The notes under the pieces: model-generated
Database searches by the model: none
What the model saw: only the letters and a program-made list of their open reading frames with translations
What the model was told of the DNA's origin: nothing
In this document: positions 27,222 through 35,808 of the stretch, one piece after another
Layout of the letters: every line of letters begins with the position of its first letter
Numbering within the stretch: the stretch's first letter is position 1
Source of the DNA: Flavobacterium defluvii
GTDB taxonomy: Bacteria; Bacteroidota; Bacteroidia; Flavobacteriales; Flavobacteriaceae
Assembly: GCF_900129555.1 (NCBI RefSeq)
Contig: NZ_FQWC01000002.1
Location: 1 to 64,000, forward strand
Direction of reading: 5' to 3'
DNA: 64,000 bases
Position numbers and translations under genes: made by a program

Positions 27222-29120
27222 TTAATCTCTTCTTGGTCTTCTTGGTTTTGGCGAATCACCAAAGCTTTCAGAACGTCTTGGGGCTCTGTCAGAACTTCCT
27301 TCGTTTCTTCTGAAACCGCCTTCTCTTGAAGAAGAATTTCTGTCATTTCTAAATCCTCCAGATGAACCTTCACGTCTTGAAGATGAGTTTCTGTCGCTTC
27401 TAAATCCGCCTCCTGAACCTTCGCGTCTTGGGGCAAAATTTCCGTCTCTTTTAGAAGAATCACGTCTTCCGCCACGGTTGTTATGATCACGTCTTCCGCC
27501 GCCGTCGTTTTTAGAAATTTCAACATTAATACGACGCCCTTCTAACTGAACATTGTTTAAAATATCCATTACTTTATCAGTATGTTCCGGATCAGTATTA
27601 AAGAAAGAGAAACCTTCTTTTACATCAACTTTAAATACATCATCACGACCTAAGTCTAATGTTTCTTTCAAGTAATCTTTTAAAGACATCCAGTCGAAAT
27701 TGTCTCTAGAACCGATGTTTACAAAATAGCGAACTGCTCCGTTATTATTGAATTCTCTTGGTTCAGAATCACCTCTTTCACGTCTTTCTCCAGAAGATTG
27801 AGCAGAGATATCTCTATTCTTTTTGTAGTAAGTAATGAAACGGTTAAACTCAACAGATACCATTTTTTTAATCAATTCTTCTTTAGATAAATCTTCAAGA
27901 ACATTATTGATTGCTGGTAAATAGTTGTCAATTTCGTGATCAACCTCAGTATCTTTAATTTTATTAGCTAAGTGTAATAATTGAATTTCGCAGATTTCGA
28001 TTCCAGATGGAATAGTTTTTTCTTCGAATTTTTGTTTAATGATTCTCTCGATAGAGTAAATTTTACGCAACTCACTTTTTGTAACAATTACAATAGAAGT
28101 TCCTAATTTTCCAGCTCTACCAGTACGACCAGAACGGTGGTTGTAAGTTTCAATTTCGTCAGGTAATTGGTAGTTAACAACGTGTGTTACGTTATCAACG
28201 TCAATACCACGAGCAGCAACGTCAGTTGCAACAAGCATCTGAATCTGTCTTCCTCTGAAAGATTTCATTACACCATCACGCTGTGCCTGAGATAAATCTC
28301 CATGCAATGCAGCAGCACTATATCCATCCTCAATTAATTTTTCGGCAATAGCCTGAGTGTCTCTTTTAGTACGACAGAAAACCACAGAAAAAATATCCGG
28401 GTTAGCATCTGCTAAACGTTTTAGGGCTTCGTAACGATCACGAGCATTCACTAAATAAAATTCGTGAGAAACTGTAGATGAGCCAGAGTTTTTAGTTCCA
28501 ACAGTAATTTCAACTGGTTCGCTCATGAATTGTTTTGCAATTCTGGCAACTTCCTGCGGCATTGTTGCAGAGAATAACCATGTACTTTTTTCGTCTGGAG
28601 TATCAGATAAAATCGAAACGATATCATCATAAAATCCCATGTTTAACATTTCGTCAGCCTCATCAAGAACACAGTAATCTATGTTTTTAATGTTTACCAG
28701 ACCTCTGTTAATCATGTCTTGCATTCTTCCCGGAGTTGCTACAATAATCTGTGCTCCTCTTTTTATTTCTCTTGCCTGCTCTGTAATACTAGCTCCTCCG
28801 TAAACTGCTACCACATTAATACCTTTTTCGTATTTTGAGTAGTTTTTAAGTTCGTTAGTAATCTGTAAACAAAGCTCGCGTGTTGGCGATAAAACTAATG
28901 CTTGTGTATTTCTGTTGTCGGCATCAATTTTTTGAATTAGCGGAAAACCGAAAGCTGCCGTTTTCCCTGTCCCTGTTTGAGCCAACGCAACCATATCCGT
29001 GTCTTTTTCCAATAATAGGGGAATCGCCTTTTCCTGTACCTCTGACGGATTTTCAAATCCTAGATCTAAAATCGCCTTCAGTAACGATTCATTCAATCCT
29101 AATTGTTCAAATTTATTCAT
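27222..29120 (-). CDS. DEAD-box RNA helicase with DbpA-type RNA-binding domain and Arg/Gly/Ser tail
   Basis: A 632-residue ATP-dependent RNA helicase. The Q motif lies at the N-terminus (FEQLGLNESLL). Motif I is AQTGTGKT, motif II VLDEADEM, motif III LFSATMP, and motif VI HRSGRTGRAG. A DbpA-like RNA-binding domain spans about residues 470-545 (FVNIGSRDNFDW, DLGRDDVFKVDVKEG, EGRRINVEIS). The last 85 residues are Arg, Gly and Ser rich with a 17-residue tandem repeat, and probably bind RNA non-specifically. It likely acts in ribosome assembly or cold-stress RNA remodelling. The ATG at 29120 (MNKFEQL) is chosen over an in-frame TTG at 29144. Confidence 0.94.
   Translation of the reverse strand: MNKFEQLGLNESLLKAILDLGFENPSEVQEKAIPLLLEKDTDMVALAQTGTGKTAAFGFPLIQKIDADNRNTQALVLSPTRELCLQITNELKNYSKYEKGINVVAVYGGASITEQAREIKRGAQIIVATPGRMQDMINRGLVNIKNIDYCVLDEADEMLNMGFYDDIVSILSDTPDEKSTWLFSATMPQEVARIAKQFMSEPVEITVGTKNSGSSTVSHEFYLVNARDRYEALKRLADANPDIFSVVFCRTKRDTQAIAEKLIEDGYSAAALHGDLSQAQRDGVMKSFRGRQIQMLVATDVAARGIDVDNVTHVVNYQLPDEIETYNHRSGRTGRAGKLGTSIVIVTKSELRKIYSIERIIKQKFEEKTIPSGIEICEIQLLHLANKIKDTEVDHEIDNYLPAINNVLEDLSKEELIKKMVSVEFNRFITYYKKNRDISAQSSGERRERGDSEPREFNNNGAVRYFVNIGSRDNFDWMSLKDYLKETLDLGRDDVFKVDVKEGFSFFNTDPEHTDKVMDILNNVQLEGRRINVEISKNDGGGRRDHNNRGGRRDSSKRDGNFAPRREGSGGGFRSDRNSSSRREGSSGGFRNDRNSSSREGGFRRNEGSSDRAPRRSESFGDSPKPRRPRRD
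27337..27438 (-). repeat. 51-bp tandem repeat inside the helicase tail
   Basis: Two adjacent, partly diverged 51-bp units (27337-27387, 27388-27438) encode 17-residue repeats of the type GGFRxDRNSSSRREGSx. The flanking tail is also Arg/Ser/Gly rich and contains partial copies. Confidence 0.75.
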
Positions 29121-29141
29121 ATGTGTTTTTAAAATAGGGTG

Positions 29142-29149
29142 CAAAATTA
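29142..29149 (-). promoter_or_regulatory. Putative -7 promoter box of the helicase gene
   Basis: TAATTTTG on the minus strand matches TAnnTTTG, 21 nt upstream of the ATG at 29120. It overlaps the alternative TTG codon at 29144, which supports the ATG as start. Confidence 0.5.
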
Positions 29150-29313
29150 CTGTTAATTATTCAGATATACTAATGCATTTTTAAGATTTATATATTTGTT
29201 ATGATTTGATTTTCAAAAAGTTATGTTTGAGGTAAAATCCTTTTCGAAAGAAACCAAAAAAAATACGTCGCGAAATATCAATTTTGACCTTTAAAATGTT
29301 GGATTTTAAACAA

Positions 29314-29892
29314 TTATTTTCTTGAATTCAGAAAATCAATTAGTTGCTCGGTTGCTTTTGCGCGATGACTAATTTTATTTTTGATTTCAGAAGGTAATTC
29401 GGCAAAAGTTTCGCTGTAATTTTCCGGCTGAAAAATAGGATCGTATCCAAAACCTTGATTTCCAGTTTTGTTTAAAGTGATATTTCCTTTAGCCAAACCT
29501 GTAAAAAGATACTGTTTTCCTTCTAAATTTAAAGCAATAACAGTCTTAAATTGTGCCGTTCGATTTTCTTCATCTTTTAATGCTTTTAAAAGCTTGTTCA
29601 TATTGTCATCAGCATTTTTTTGTTCGCCGGCATATCTGGCAGAATAAACGCCTGGTTCTCCGTTTAAAGCTTTCACTTCCAAACCTGTATCATCGGCAAA
29701 ACAATCGTAGCCATATTTTTCGGTTACATAATTGGCTTTTAAGATCGCGTTTCCTTCAATAGTATCTGCCGTTTCCGGAATATCTTCATGACAGTTAATA
29801 TCTTCAAGACTTAGCAGTTGAATCGATCCGTTTAAGATGCTTTGAATTTCCTTGATTTTATTTTTATTGTTTGATGCGAAAACGAGTTTCAT
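29314..29892 (-). CDS. rdgB: Non-canonical purine NTP pyrophosphatase (RdgB/HAM1)
   Basis: A 192-residue cytoplasmic house-cleaning enzyme that hydrolyses dITP, ITP and XTP to monophosphates and keeps them out of nucleic acids. Family motifs are [13 protein letters not shown] at the N-terminus, FADDTGLEV (catalytic Asp), [12 protein letters not shown], the substrate loop GFGYDPIF, and ISHRAKA near the end. The ATG at 29892 is chosen; the ORF extends 27 residues further with no family match. That ATG overlaps the stop of the upstream DUF2809 gene by 4 bp, so the two are translationally coupled. Confidence 0.96.
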   Translation of the reverse strand: MKLVFASNNKNKIKEIQSILNGSIQLLSLEDINCHEDIPETADTIEGNAILKANYVTEKYGYDCFADDTGLEVKALNGEPGVYSARYAGEQKNADDNMNKLLKALKDEENRTAQFKTVIALNLEGKQYLFTGLAKGNITLNKTGNQGFGYDPIFQPENYSETFAELPSEIKNKISHRAKATEQLIDFLNSRK

Positions 29893-30263
29893 GTGTTTTG
29901 TATTTTTAAAATTAATTTTTCGACTAAAAAGATAAAAGTACAGCCCAAAGTATAGGCTAAAATATCTGACCATAAAAATCCCTGCCCTAAAACATATCTT
30001 CCGAAAAGTGTTTTTCTAAGATCTATAATCCATTGCGCCTGATAAAGCTGTAAGAACTCGATCGAATAACAAATTACAAGAGAAAGCAAAAAGATAAAAT
30101 GCGTTTTTTTTTCATGAAAAAATATTTTAATCAAAAAATATATCATTACAGCGTAAAGAAAATCACCAATCCATAACGGAATAAATGAAATTTTTCTTGA
30201 AAGAATTCCAACTGCAATAGTAATAAGAAATGCTATGGAATATTGTATTCTGGATTTGCTCAA
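29889..30263 (-). CDS. DUF2809 family membrane protein
   Basis: A 124-residue protein with four predicted membrane helices. The pattern GILSRK near residue 20, [16 protein letters not shown], the polar [16 protein letters not shown]-like segment, and [20 protein letters not shown] fits DUF2809, a VanZ-like small membrane family of unknown role. The start appears to be TTG at 30263: an in-frame stop lies two codons upstream and no early ATG exists. The stop overlaps the rdgB start by 4 bp. Confidence 0.8.
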   Translation of the reverse strand: MSKSRIQYSIAFLITIAVGILSRKISFIPLWIGDFLYAVMIYFLIKIFFHEKKTHFIFLLSLVICYSIEFLQLYQAQWIIDLRKTLFGRYVLGQGFLWSDILAYTLGCTFIFLVEKLILKIQNT

Positions 30264-30385
30264 AGTTTATTTTGATTGGAAATAATTGTACTTTTTTGGT
30301 AAAACAAAAATACAAAGATTCGAATAGGTTTACTTTATTTTATAAATTTATCAGTTCAAAAAACTATTTATCTAAAAATAACCAC

Positions 30386-31564
30386 ATGAATTCAAAATTT
30401 CTTGCCCTTATTTCGGCTGTTTTTCTTCTTGGAAATCAAGGGTATTCTCAAAAAAATGATTCGTTTAATATTAAAAAACAGCTTGATTATTGTGCAGATC
30501 AGGCATCTAAAACCCTGAAAGTAATTCCGAATGACGGAACTTCTCCAAGAACGGTTCTGAATGGAAGTAATGAATGGAAATTTGTAAATTACAAAGACTG
30601 GACAAGCGGATTCTGGCCGGGAGAATTGTGGTATTTATACGAAGCTACAAAAGATAAAAAATGGGAAAAAGAAGCCGATAAATTTACACGTTTCCTGACT
30701 CCGTTATCGGTTAGTAAAGCAGCAGATCACGATTTAGGTTTTCAGGTTTTTAATAGCTTCGGAAACGGTTACCGATTGACTAAAAATAAAGAATACAAGG
30801 AAATTATTCTTAAAACAGCCGATACTCTGGCAACTCTTTTTAACCCCAAAGTTGGAACAATTCAGTCCTGGCCTCATAATAAAATGGGCGGTCATAATAC
30901 TATTATTGATAACATGATGAATCTTGAATTGTTGTTTTGGGCTTCTAAAAATGGAGGCAGTAAAAACCTGTACGATATTGCCGTAAGGCATGCCGAAACG
31001 ACTATGAATAATCATTTTAGACCTGATTATACTTCGTATCATGTTTTGATTTATGATTTTGAAACCGGAAAAAAAATAAAAGGACGAACTGCGCAAGGTT
31101 ACAGTGATGACAGTATGTGGGCACGAGGACAAGCCTGGGCAATTTATGGTTTTACAATGGTTTACAGAGAAACTAAAGATCCTAAATTTTTAGATTTTGC
31201 ACATAAATTAGCCCGGGTATATTTGGATAAACTAACAACAGAAGATCTGGTTCCGTATTGGGATTTTAATGCTCCGGATATTCCAAATGCGCCTAGAGAC
31301 GCTTCAGCAGCGGCAATTGTTTCTTCGGCATTATTAGAATTGAGTTCTTATACAAAAGATAAAACGCTGAAAAATGAATATTTAACAAAGTCTAAAAAAA
31401 TGATTGTTTCGCTTTCAGATAATTATCAAAGCCGCGATGTAAATTCGGCATTTTTATTGCACGCCACAGGACACAAACCTGCCGGAAGTGAAATTGACTG
31501 TTCTATTAATTATGCAGATTATTATTATCTTGAAGCACTTTTAAGACTTCAAAAACTAAAATAA
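30386..31564 (+). CDS. Unsaturated glucuronyl hydrolase-like protein (GH88)
   Basis: A 392-residue exported glycosidase; the signal peptide ends GYSQ (residue 22). The (alpha/alpha)6 barrel carries YKDWTSGFWPGELWYLYEAT, ADHDLGFQVF (Asp116) and TIIDNMMNLELLFWAS (Asp175), the two acidic residues expected at a GH88 active site. The family removes 4,5-unsaturated uronic acids from the non-reducing end of oligosaccharides produced by polysaccharide lyases, by hydration of the double bond. No lyase gene lies nearby, so the source polymer is unknown. The ATG at 30386 restores the signal peptide; the longer ORF start does not. Small lipoprotein genes follow directly. Confidence 0.9.
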   Translation: MNSKFLALISAVFLLGNQGYSQKNDSFNIKKQLDYCADQASKTLKVIPNDGTSPRTVLNGSNEWKFVNYKDWTSGFWPGELWYLYEATKDKKWEKEADKFTRFLTPLSVSKAADHDLGFQVFNSFGNGYRLTKNKEYKEIILKTADTLATLFNPKVGTIQSWPHNKMGGHNTIIDNMMNLELLFWASKNGGSKNLYDIAVRHAETTMNNHFRPDYTSYHVLIYDFETGKKIKGRTAQGYSDDSMWARGQAWAIYGFTMVYRETKDPKFLDFAHKLARVYLDKLTTEDLVPYWDFNAPDIPNAPRDASAAAIVSSALLELSSYTKDKTLKNEYLTKSKKMIVSLSDNYQSRDVNSAFLLHATGHKPAGSEIDCSINYADYYYLEALLRLQKLK

Positions 31565-31571
31565 ATGAATT

Positions 31572-31970
31572 ATGATGAAGAAAATAATCCAGATTTCATT
31601 TGCATTAATTCTTTCTGTAACGCTTTTGAGCTGTAAAAATACAAAACAAAAACTTCAGGAATATGTCAAAACATATAACAGTACAGCCGCAGTTTTTAAG
31701 GCGAAAGATGTGAGACTGACAACTGCAAGAGGTTATGTCAATGATAATAAAATTGAATTGCGATTTGAAACCAATCTCACACAAAATACAGTTAATAAAT
31801 CAAACGCAGAAGTATCTTTTCCTAAATTATTGAAAGAAATGATTGCTAAAAATCAGATTCCTAAAGAATTAATTGATGAAGGTGTGCAATTTGATGCTTA
31901 TTTTCTGGCTGATGATAATACAGTTCTTGTAAAACAAATAATAAATAAAGAATCGATAACAGAATTATAA
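31572..31970 (+). CDS. Lipoprotein, paralogue 1 of a tandem family
   Basis: A 132-residue lipoprotein with lipobox LLSC at about residue 21. Just after the lipidated Cys it has KNTKQKLQEYVKTYN, nearly identical to the two next paralogues. The mature part alternates strands and helices (YVNDNKIELRFETNL, SFPKLLKEMIAKNQIPKELIDEGVQFDAYFLADDNT). Family unknown. It starts 7 bp after the GH88 stop and is probably co-transcribed with it. A strong hairpin follows. Either of two adjacent ATGs (31572, 31575) may be used. Confidence 0.75.
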   Translation: MMKKIIQISFALILSVTLLSCKNTKQKLQEYVKTYNSTAAVFKAKDVRLTTARGYVNDNKIELRFETNLTQNTVNKSNAEVSFPKLLKEMIAKNQIPKELIDEGVQFDAYFLADDNTVLVKQIINKESITEL

Positions 31971-31994
31971 CACTGTTTATTTGTGATTTTTAAG

Positions 31995-32025
31995 AAAACT
32001 CTTTAAAGCATATTTAAAGAGTTTT
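31995..32025 (+). terminator. Rho-independent terminator after lipoprotein paralogue 1
   Basis: AAAACTCTTTAAA pairs perfectly (13 bp) with TTTAAAGAGTTTT around a 5-nt loop and runs into further T's. Confidence 0.88.
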
Positions 32026-32096
32026 TTTTAGCTCTAATTTTTCCTACAATTGCTTTATATTCAAATAATTGCATTTTTTTAATTTTGCAATTTAGG

Positions 32097-32127
32097 TTGT
32101 TTTTGTGTTATAAATTTATTATGTTTG
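32097..32127 (+). promoter_or_regulatory. Promoter of lipoprotein paralogue 2 (TTG-N20-TATGTTTG)
   Basis: TTG at 32097-32099 and TATGTTTG at 32120-32127 are 20 nt apart. The same -7 octamer and the same 20-nt spacing stand before paralogue 3. Confidence 0.6.
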
Positions 32128-32158
32128 AGTTAAAAATAAACCAAAAACCTAAAAAATT

Positions 32159-32593
32159 ATGAAAAAAATTACCCAAATCGCATTTGCGTTTGCTTTTGCA
32201 TTACTGCTGGTAAGCTGTAAAAATACCAAGCAGAAAATACAGGAACACGTAAGTACTTACAATAATTCATCGACAATAAAAGGTAACGGAATTACCAGTA
32301 CTGCAGCGAAAGCATTTTTAAATGAAAATAAAATTGAAATTAGAATTGAAACAAATTTAGAAGGGGACGAAGCAAATAAAATTGCTGCTGCTAATTCGTT
32401 TCCTGATTTGTTAAAAGAAATGATTAAAAACGATCAGATTTCTACAGATTTAATAGATGAAGGAGTAAAATTTGATGTTTACTTTTTAGCCTATAATAAT
32501 ACAATACTTGCTCAGAAATTAGTCGATAAAGAAGAATTAGCCGTTTTAGAAAGCGGAGCTTCGACCGACAATAAAGAAACAGCAAAACTTTAA
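32159..32593 (+). CDS. Lipoprotein, paralogue 2 of a tandem family
   Basis: A 144-residue lipoprotein with lipobox LVSC at about residue 20, followed by KNTKQKIQEHVSTYN as in its neighbours. The core matches paralogue 1 in order: FLNENKIEIRIETNL, SFPDLLKEMIKNDQISTDLIDEGVKFDVYFLAYNNT. The short C-terminal tail is polar. It has its own promoter and terminator, so it is a separate transcription unit. The family is not recognised. It is presumably anchored to the inner leaflet of the outer membrane or exposed at the surface. Confidence 0.75.
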   Translation: MKKITQIAFAFAFALLLVSCKNTKQKIQEHVSTYNNSSTIKGNGITSTAAKAFLNENKIEIRIETNLEGDEANKIAAANSFPDLLKEMIKNDQISTDLIDEGVKFDVYFLAYNNTILAQKLVDKEELAVLESGASTDNKETAKL

Positions 32594-32620
32594 TTAAATA
32601 TCAGAATTAGTATCGGAAAC

Positions 32621-32656
32621 AGCCTCTTTGTAGATATGCAAAGGGGCTATTTCTTT
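32621..32656 (+). terminator. Terminator after lipoprotein paralogue 2
   Basis: AGCCTCTTTG pairs with CAAAGGGGCT (10 bp, one G-T wobble) around an 8-nt loop and is followed by a T-rich run. Confidence 0.8.
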
Positions 32657-32678
32657 TTTGTTAAGAATAATAAGTTTC

Positions 32679-32710
32679 TTTGGAACACTTCTAATATTAG
32701 ATTATGTTTG
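32679..32710 (+). promoter_or_regulatory. Promoter of lipoprotein paralogue 3 (TTTG-N20-TATGTTTG)
   Basis: TTTG at 32679-32682 and TATGTTTG at 32703-32710, 20 nt apart. This is the same arrangement as before paralogue 2, which suggests that the promoter was duplicated with the gene. Confidence 0.65.
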
Positions 32711-32743
32711 TGTAAAATTCTACTTAATAAAACCTATAAAACT

Positions 32744-33520
32744 ATGATCAAAAAAACTACCCAAATCGCATGCACATTTGTTCTTTTATTGTTTCTGGTA
32801 AGCTGTAAAAACACCAAACAAAAAATGCAGGAATATGTTAACGCTTTTAATAATTCAAGTGAGCTTTTTCAAAATAATATTATCAGCAGTGCCAAGGCAA
32901 ATGCTTTTTTGGCAGAAAATAAAATTGAAATTAGAATCTATACTAATTTAGAACCAGATGGATCGAGCAAGTCTGTTTACAGTCAAATGTTTCCATCGCT
33001 CCTTAGCGAAATATTAAAAAGTGATGCAGCTTCTATGGAATTAATTAGAGAAGGTGTAAAGTTTGAAATGTTCTTTTTGGCTAATAATGCCAGTGTTCTT
33101 GCAGAGTTGAAAGTCGACGAAAAAGAATTAAATGAACTTTTGAATAAAAGCAAAATGGTTTCAATTGACAAAAAAGAGACTTCTGGTTCCGGGCTAAATC
33201 CTGAATTACAGCAAATGCTTTCTATAATGAACCAAAATATGCCTATTACAAATGAAGACGGCACCAAAATCCTGAAAATTGATATTAGCGATAAAAACGA
33301 ATTGGTTTATAAAATTGAAGTACCAAAACAATATGCTGAATTACTAAAAGGTGAAGGGGCAAAAGTTTTAATGAAAGAAAGCATTCTAAGAAGCAGCGAC
33401 TTAAAAACGGTTTTGGGTTCGATACAGCGTTACAACATTACGACAATAAAATACGAATATCTTGATGATAAAGGCAAATCGGTAAATGATATTATTTTGA
33501 CCGGAAAAGACCTGCAGTAA
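32744..33520 (+). CDS. Lipoprotein, paralogue 3 with extra C-terminal domain
   Basis: A 258-residue lipoprotein; lipobox LVSC at about residue 21, then KNTKQKMQEYVNAFNN. The first 150 residues repeat the paralogue core (FLAENKIEIRIYTNL, MFPSLLSEILK, LIREGVKFEMFFLANN). A further 110 residues, absent from the other two, contain NEDGTKILKIDISDKNELVYKIEV-like beta strands. The ATG at 32744 gives the lipoprotein signal; the ORF extends 36 codons upstream across the promoter, which is not plausible. Two bases separate its stop from the next ATG. Confidence 0.78.
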   Translation: MIKKTTQIACTFVLLLFLVSCKNTKQKMQEYVNAFNNSSELFQNNIISSAKANAFLAENKIEIRIYTNLEPDGSSKSVYSQMFPSLLSEILKSDAASMELIREGVKFEMFFLANNASVLAELKVDEKELNELLNKSKMVSIDKKETSGSGLNPELQQMLSIMNQNMPITNEDGTKILKIDISDKNELVYKIEVPKQYAELLKGEGAKVLMKESILRSSDLKTVLGSIQRYNITTIKYEYLDDKGKSVNDIILTGKDLQ

Positions 33521-33522
33521 TT

Positions 33523-34215
33523 ATGGAGGAAAGGTCAACCTGGAGAACGGTATTAGGTGTTTTGTCGATTATAATTTTAAGCTGCAGACTTCTGTTTACT
33601 TGTTCTAATATGAACAAATCCAGCTCTTCGAATATTGATCCTGTTATGGAAAATTTTCGAATTTCGCAGGAAGAGATGAAAGAGAATTTTAGACGCCAAC
33701 GTGAAATTCAAAATAAATTGTCGAATGATATATTGTATTCTGATTATGAAAAATTAGACAGTTTGCCGCCTTTACAAAAAGAAAATTACGGCATTTTAAA
33801 ATTAGAAAAGGATTCATTGATTTATATAGCACTTGATACGCAGATAAAAATAGCTAAGAATTATTATCTTCAAAACAGGCATGATGATACGCTCCGGATG
33901 GCATTTAAATCTCCGGATAACATGAATGTTTTTATTCACGATTTTGTGTCTAAAGAAGAAATCGAGCCAAGTTTTAAAAGTCTGAAAAACAGTAGTAATC
34001 TTCAAAAGTTTAAAGTAGAAAATACTATTGGAGACGTGAAGGCATTGTCTTATAAAATAACCAAAGAAAACAAAAGATATAACGGTTATGCTCTTTGCTT
34101 TAAAAATGATGGATTTCTTAATTTCTATGAATTCGAAAGTGATAAGCTTCCTCTTGATAAACTAAAAGCAAGAGCTATTGATTTTTTTTCTCACAATATG
34201 AAAGAGAAAAAGTAG
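33523..34215 (+). CDS. Membrane-anchored or lipoprotein of unknown function
   Basis: A 230-residue protein. The N-terminus has a hydrophobic segment (residues 9-27, TVLGVLSIIILSCRLLFTC) that could be an anchor or a weak lipobox (LFTC). A charged, helical stretch follows (ISQEEMKENFRRQREIQNKL), then an alpha/beta domain (VFIHDFVSKEEIEPSFKSL, KVENTIGDVKALSYKI, NGYALCFKNDGFLNFYEF). I do not recognise the family. It begins 2 bp after paralogue 3 and must share its transcript; a terminator follows. Confidence 0.72.
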   Translation: MEERSTWRTVLGVLSIIILSCRLLFTCSNMNKSSSSNIDPVMENFRISQEEMKENFRRQREIQNKLSNDILYSDYEKLDSLPPLQKENYGILKLEKDSLIYIALDTQIKIAKNYYLQNRHDDTLRMAFKSPDNMNVFIHDFVSKEEIEPSFKSLKNSSNLQKFKVENTIGDVKALSYKITKENKRYNGYALCFKNDGFLNFYEFESDKLPLDKLKARAIDFFSHNMKEKK

Positions 34216-34226
34216 AACAGATTTTA

Positions 34227-34256
34227 AAAAAAGCCTCTTGAATAAAGAGGCTTTTT
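34227..34256. terminator. Terminator between convergent genes
   Basis: AAAAAAGCCTCTT pairs with AAGAGGCTTTTT around GAATA. It is flanked by A's and T's, so it can act in both directions. Confidence 0.88.
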
Positions 34257-34259
34257 CTA

Positions 34260-35774
34260 TTAATTACGTTTTGTAACATTTGTTAAATTATCTGGGAAAT
34301 AGAGTTCTGATAAATTTGTAAATTCATCTCCACGCATAAAAATATTAATATCAACATCTGCAAAAGATGTTTTTCCGGCTGCAGCCAAAAGTTCGTTTGC
34401 GGCATGAAGTGTATTTTTATGAAAATGATAAACACGATCTGATTTGTCAGTTACAACCAAACCTTTCATCAGCATTTTATTTTGAGTAGCAACTCCGGTT
34501 GGGCATTCGTTATTATGGCATCTTAAAGCCTGAATACAGCCCAGAGAAAACATAAAACCCCGTGCACTGTTGCACATATCTGCGCCTAAAGCAACGGCAT
34601 GAAGAATCGAATATCCTGAAATGATTTTTCCACTTCCAATAATGCGTATTTTGTCGCGAATGTTTAGACCTACTAACGTTTTATTCACGAAAATCAATGC
34701 AGGTTCAAAAGGCATTCCTACGCCATCAGCAAACTCAAGCGGAGCAGCTCCGGTTCCTCCCTCTGCACCGTCAACTGTAATAAAATCAGGGTAAATATCT
34801 TCGGCAATCATTTCGTGGCAAATAGCTTCAAATTCAGATGTATTTCCAATACATAATTTAAAACCAATTGGTTTTCCATTTGATAAATCACGTAGTTTTT
34901 TAACAAAATGAATTAATCCTTTTGCATCAGAAAAAGCATGATGACCCGGAGGAGAAAGAATCATAGTATGCGGTTTTACACCTCTTATTTTAGCAATTTG
35001 TTCTGTATTTTTAGCAGCCGGAAGCACACCTCCATGACCTGGTTTTGCACCTTGTGAAAGTTTAATTTCAATCATTTTTACATTTGGTAGATTGGCTTTT
35101 TCAGAGAATTTTTCAGGGCTGAAATTTCCGTCTTCGTCACGACAGCCAAAATATCCTGTACCAATCTGCCATGTAATATCGCCGCCGCCTTCAAGGTGAA
35201 ATTCGGTTAAACCGCCTTCTCCGGTATTTTGATAAAAATTCCCTTTTTTGGCTCCAAGGTTAATGGCACGAACCGCATGTTCGCTCAGAGAACCAAAACT
35301 CATTGCCGAAACATTAAATAAAGAAGCATTATAAGGTTGTTTACAGTCTTTTCCGCCTACTAAAACACGAGGTAATTCTTCGTTGACTTTTGCCGGAAAA
35401 ATAGAATGTTTTATACCTTCATACGTTTCTGTATTTAGATTTTGCTGGGTTCCAAAAGGAGTGCTCGAATCGATATTTTTGGCTCTTTGGTAAACAAGCG
35501 AACGCTGATTTCTTGAAAAAGGCTTTCCGTCTGTAGATCTTTCAATAAAATATTGCTGAATTTCCGGAGCAATCATTTCAAATAAGTATCTGAAATAACC
35601 CAAAACCGGAAAGTTTCTTAAAATAGCATGTTTTTTTTGAGTAGCATTGTAAATTCCAATAATCAGTAAAATTGGAATAATAAAAACGAGTAAATAACCA
35701 CGTCCTGTGTAATAGTAAATTGCAGCAACAATTAGAAACAATAAGAATCCGTAAATAAAGAATTTTTTTCTCAT
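34260..35774 (-). CDS. Membrane-anchored FMN-binding glutamate synthase-like protein
   Basis: A 504-residue protein. Two N-terminal hydrophobic segments (residues 5-40) anchor a GltS-type alpha/beta barrel. Motifs are SMSFGSLSEHAVRAIN, NTGEGGLTEFH, QGAKPGHGGVLPA, the flavin-site VDGAEGGTGAAPLEF, and a cysteine cluster at about residues 399-424 (CNSARG, GCIQALRCHNNECPTG) that would hold a 3Fe-4S cluster. It lacks the amidotransferase domain of full GltB. The family occurs widely as a stand-alone protein; the true substrate and electron donor are not settled. The NYN-domain gene lies 34 bp upstream and the two may share a transcript. Confidence 0.9.
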   Translation of the reverse strand: MRKKFFIYGFLLFLIVAAIYYYTGRGYLLVFIIPILLIIGIYNATQKKHAILRNFPVLGYFRYLFEMIAPEIQQYFIERSTDGKPFSRNQRSLVYQRAKNIDSSTPFGTQQNLNTETYEGIKHSIFPAKVNEELPRVLVGGKDCKQPYNASLFNVSAMSFGSLSEHAVRAINLGAKKGNFYQNTGEGGLTEFHLEGGGDITWQIGTGYFGCRDEDGNFSPEKFSEKANLPNVKMIEIKLSQGAKPGHGGVLPAAKNTEQIAKIRGVKPHTMILSPPGHHAFSDAKGLIHFVKKLRDLSNGKPIGFKLCIGNTSEFEAICHEMIAEDIYPDFITVDGAEGGTGAAPLEFADGVGMPFEPALIFVNKTLVGLNIRDKIRIIGSGKIISGYSILHAVALGADMCNSARGFMFSLGCIQALRCHNNECPTGVATQNKMLMKGLVVTDKSDRVYHFHKNTLHAANELLAAAGKTSFADVDINIFMRGDEFTNLSELYFPDNLTNVTKRN

Positions 35775-35808
35775 GTTTTTTAAACAATAATAATAGGTAA
35801 TAAATTAA

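Noticed and set aside
27209-27526. 105-residue ORF overlapping the helicase tail in another frame
   Set aside because: It is open only because the Arg/Ser/Gly-rich repeat DNA lacks stops in that frame. The protein is a low-complexity Glu/Leu/Val string with no family marks.
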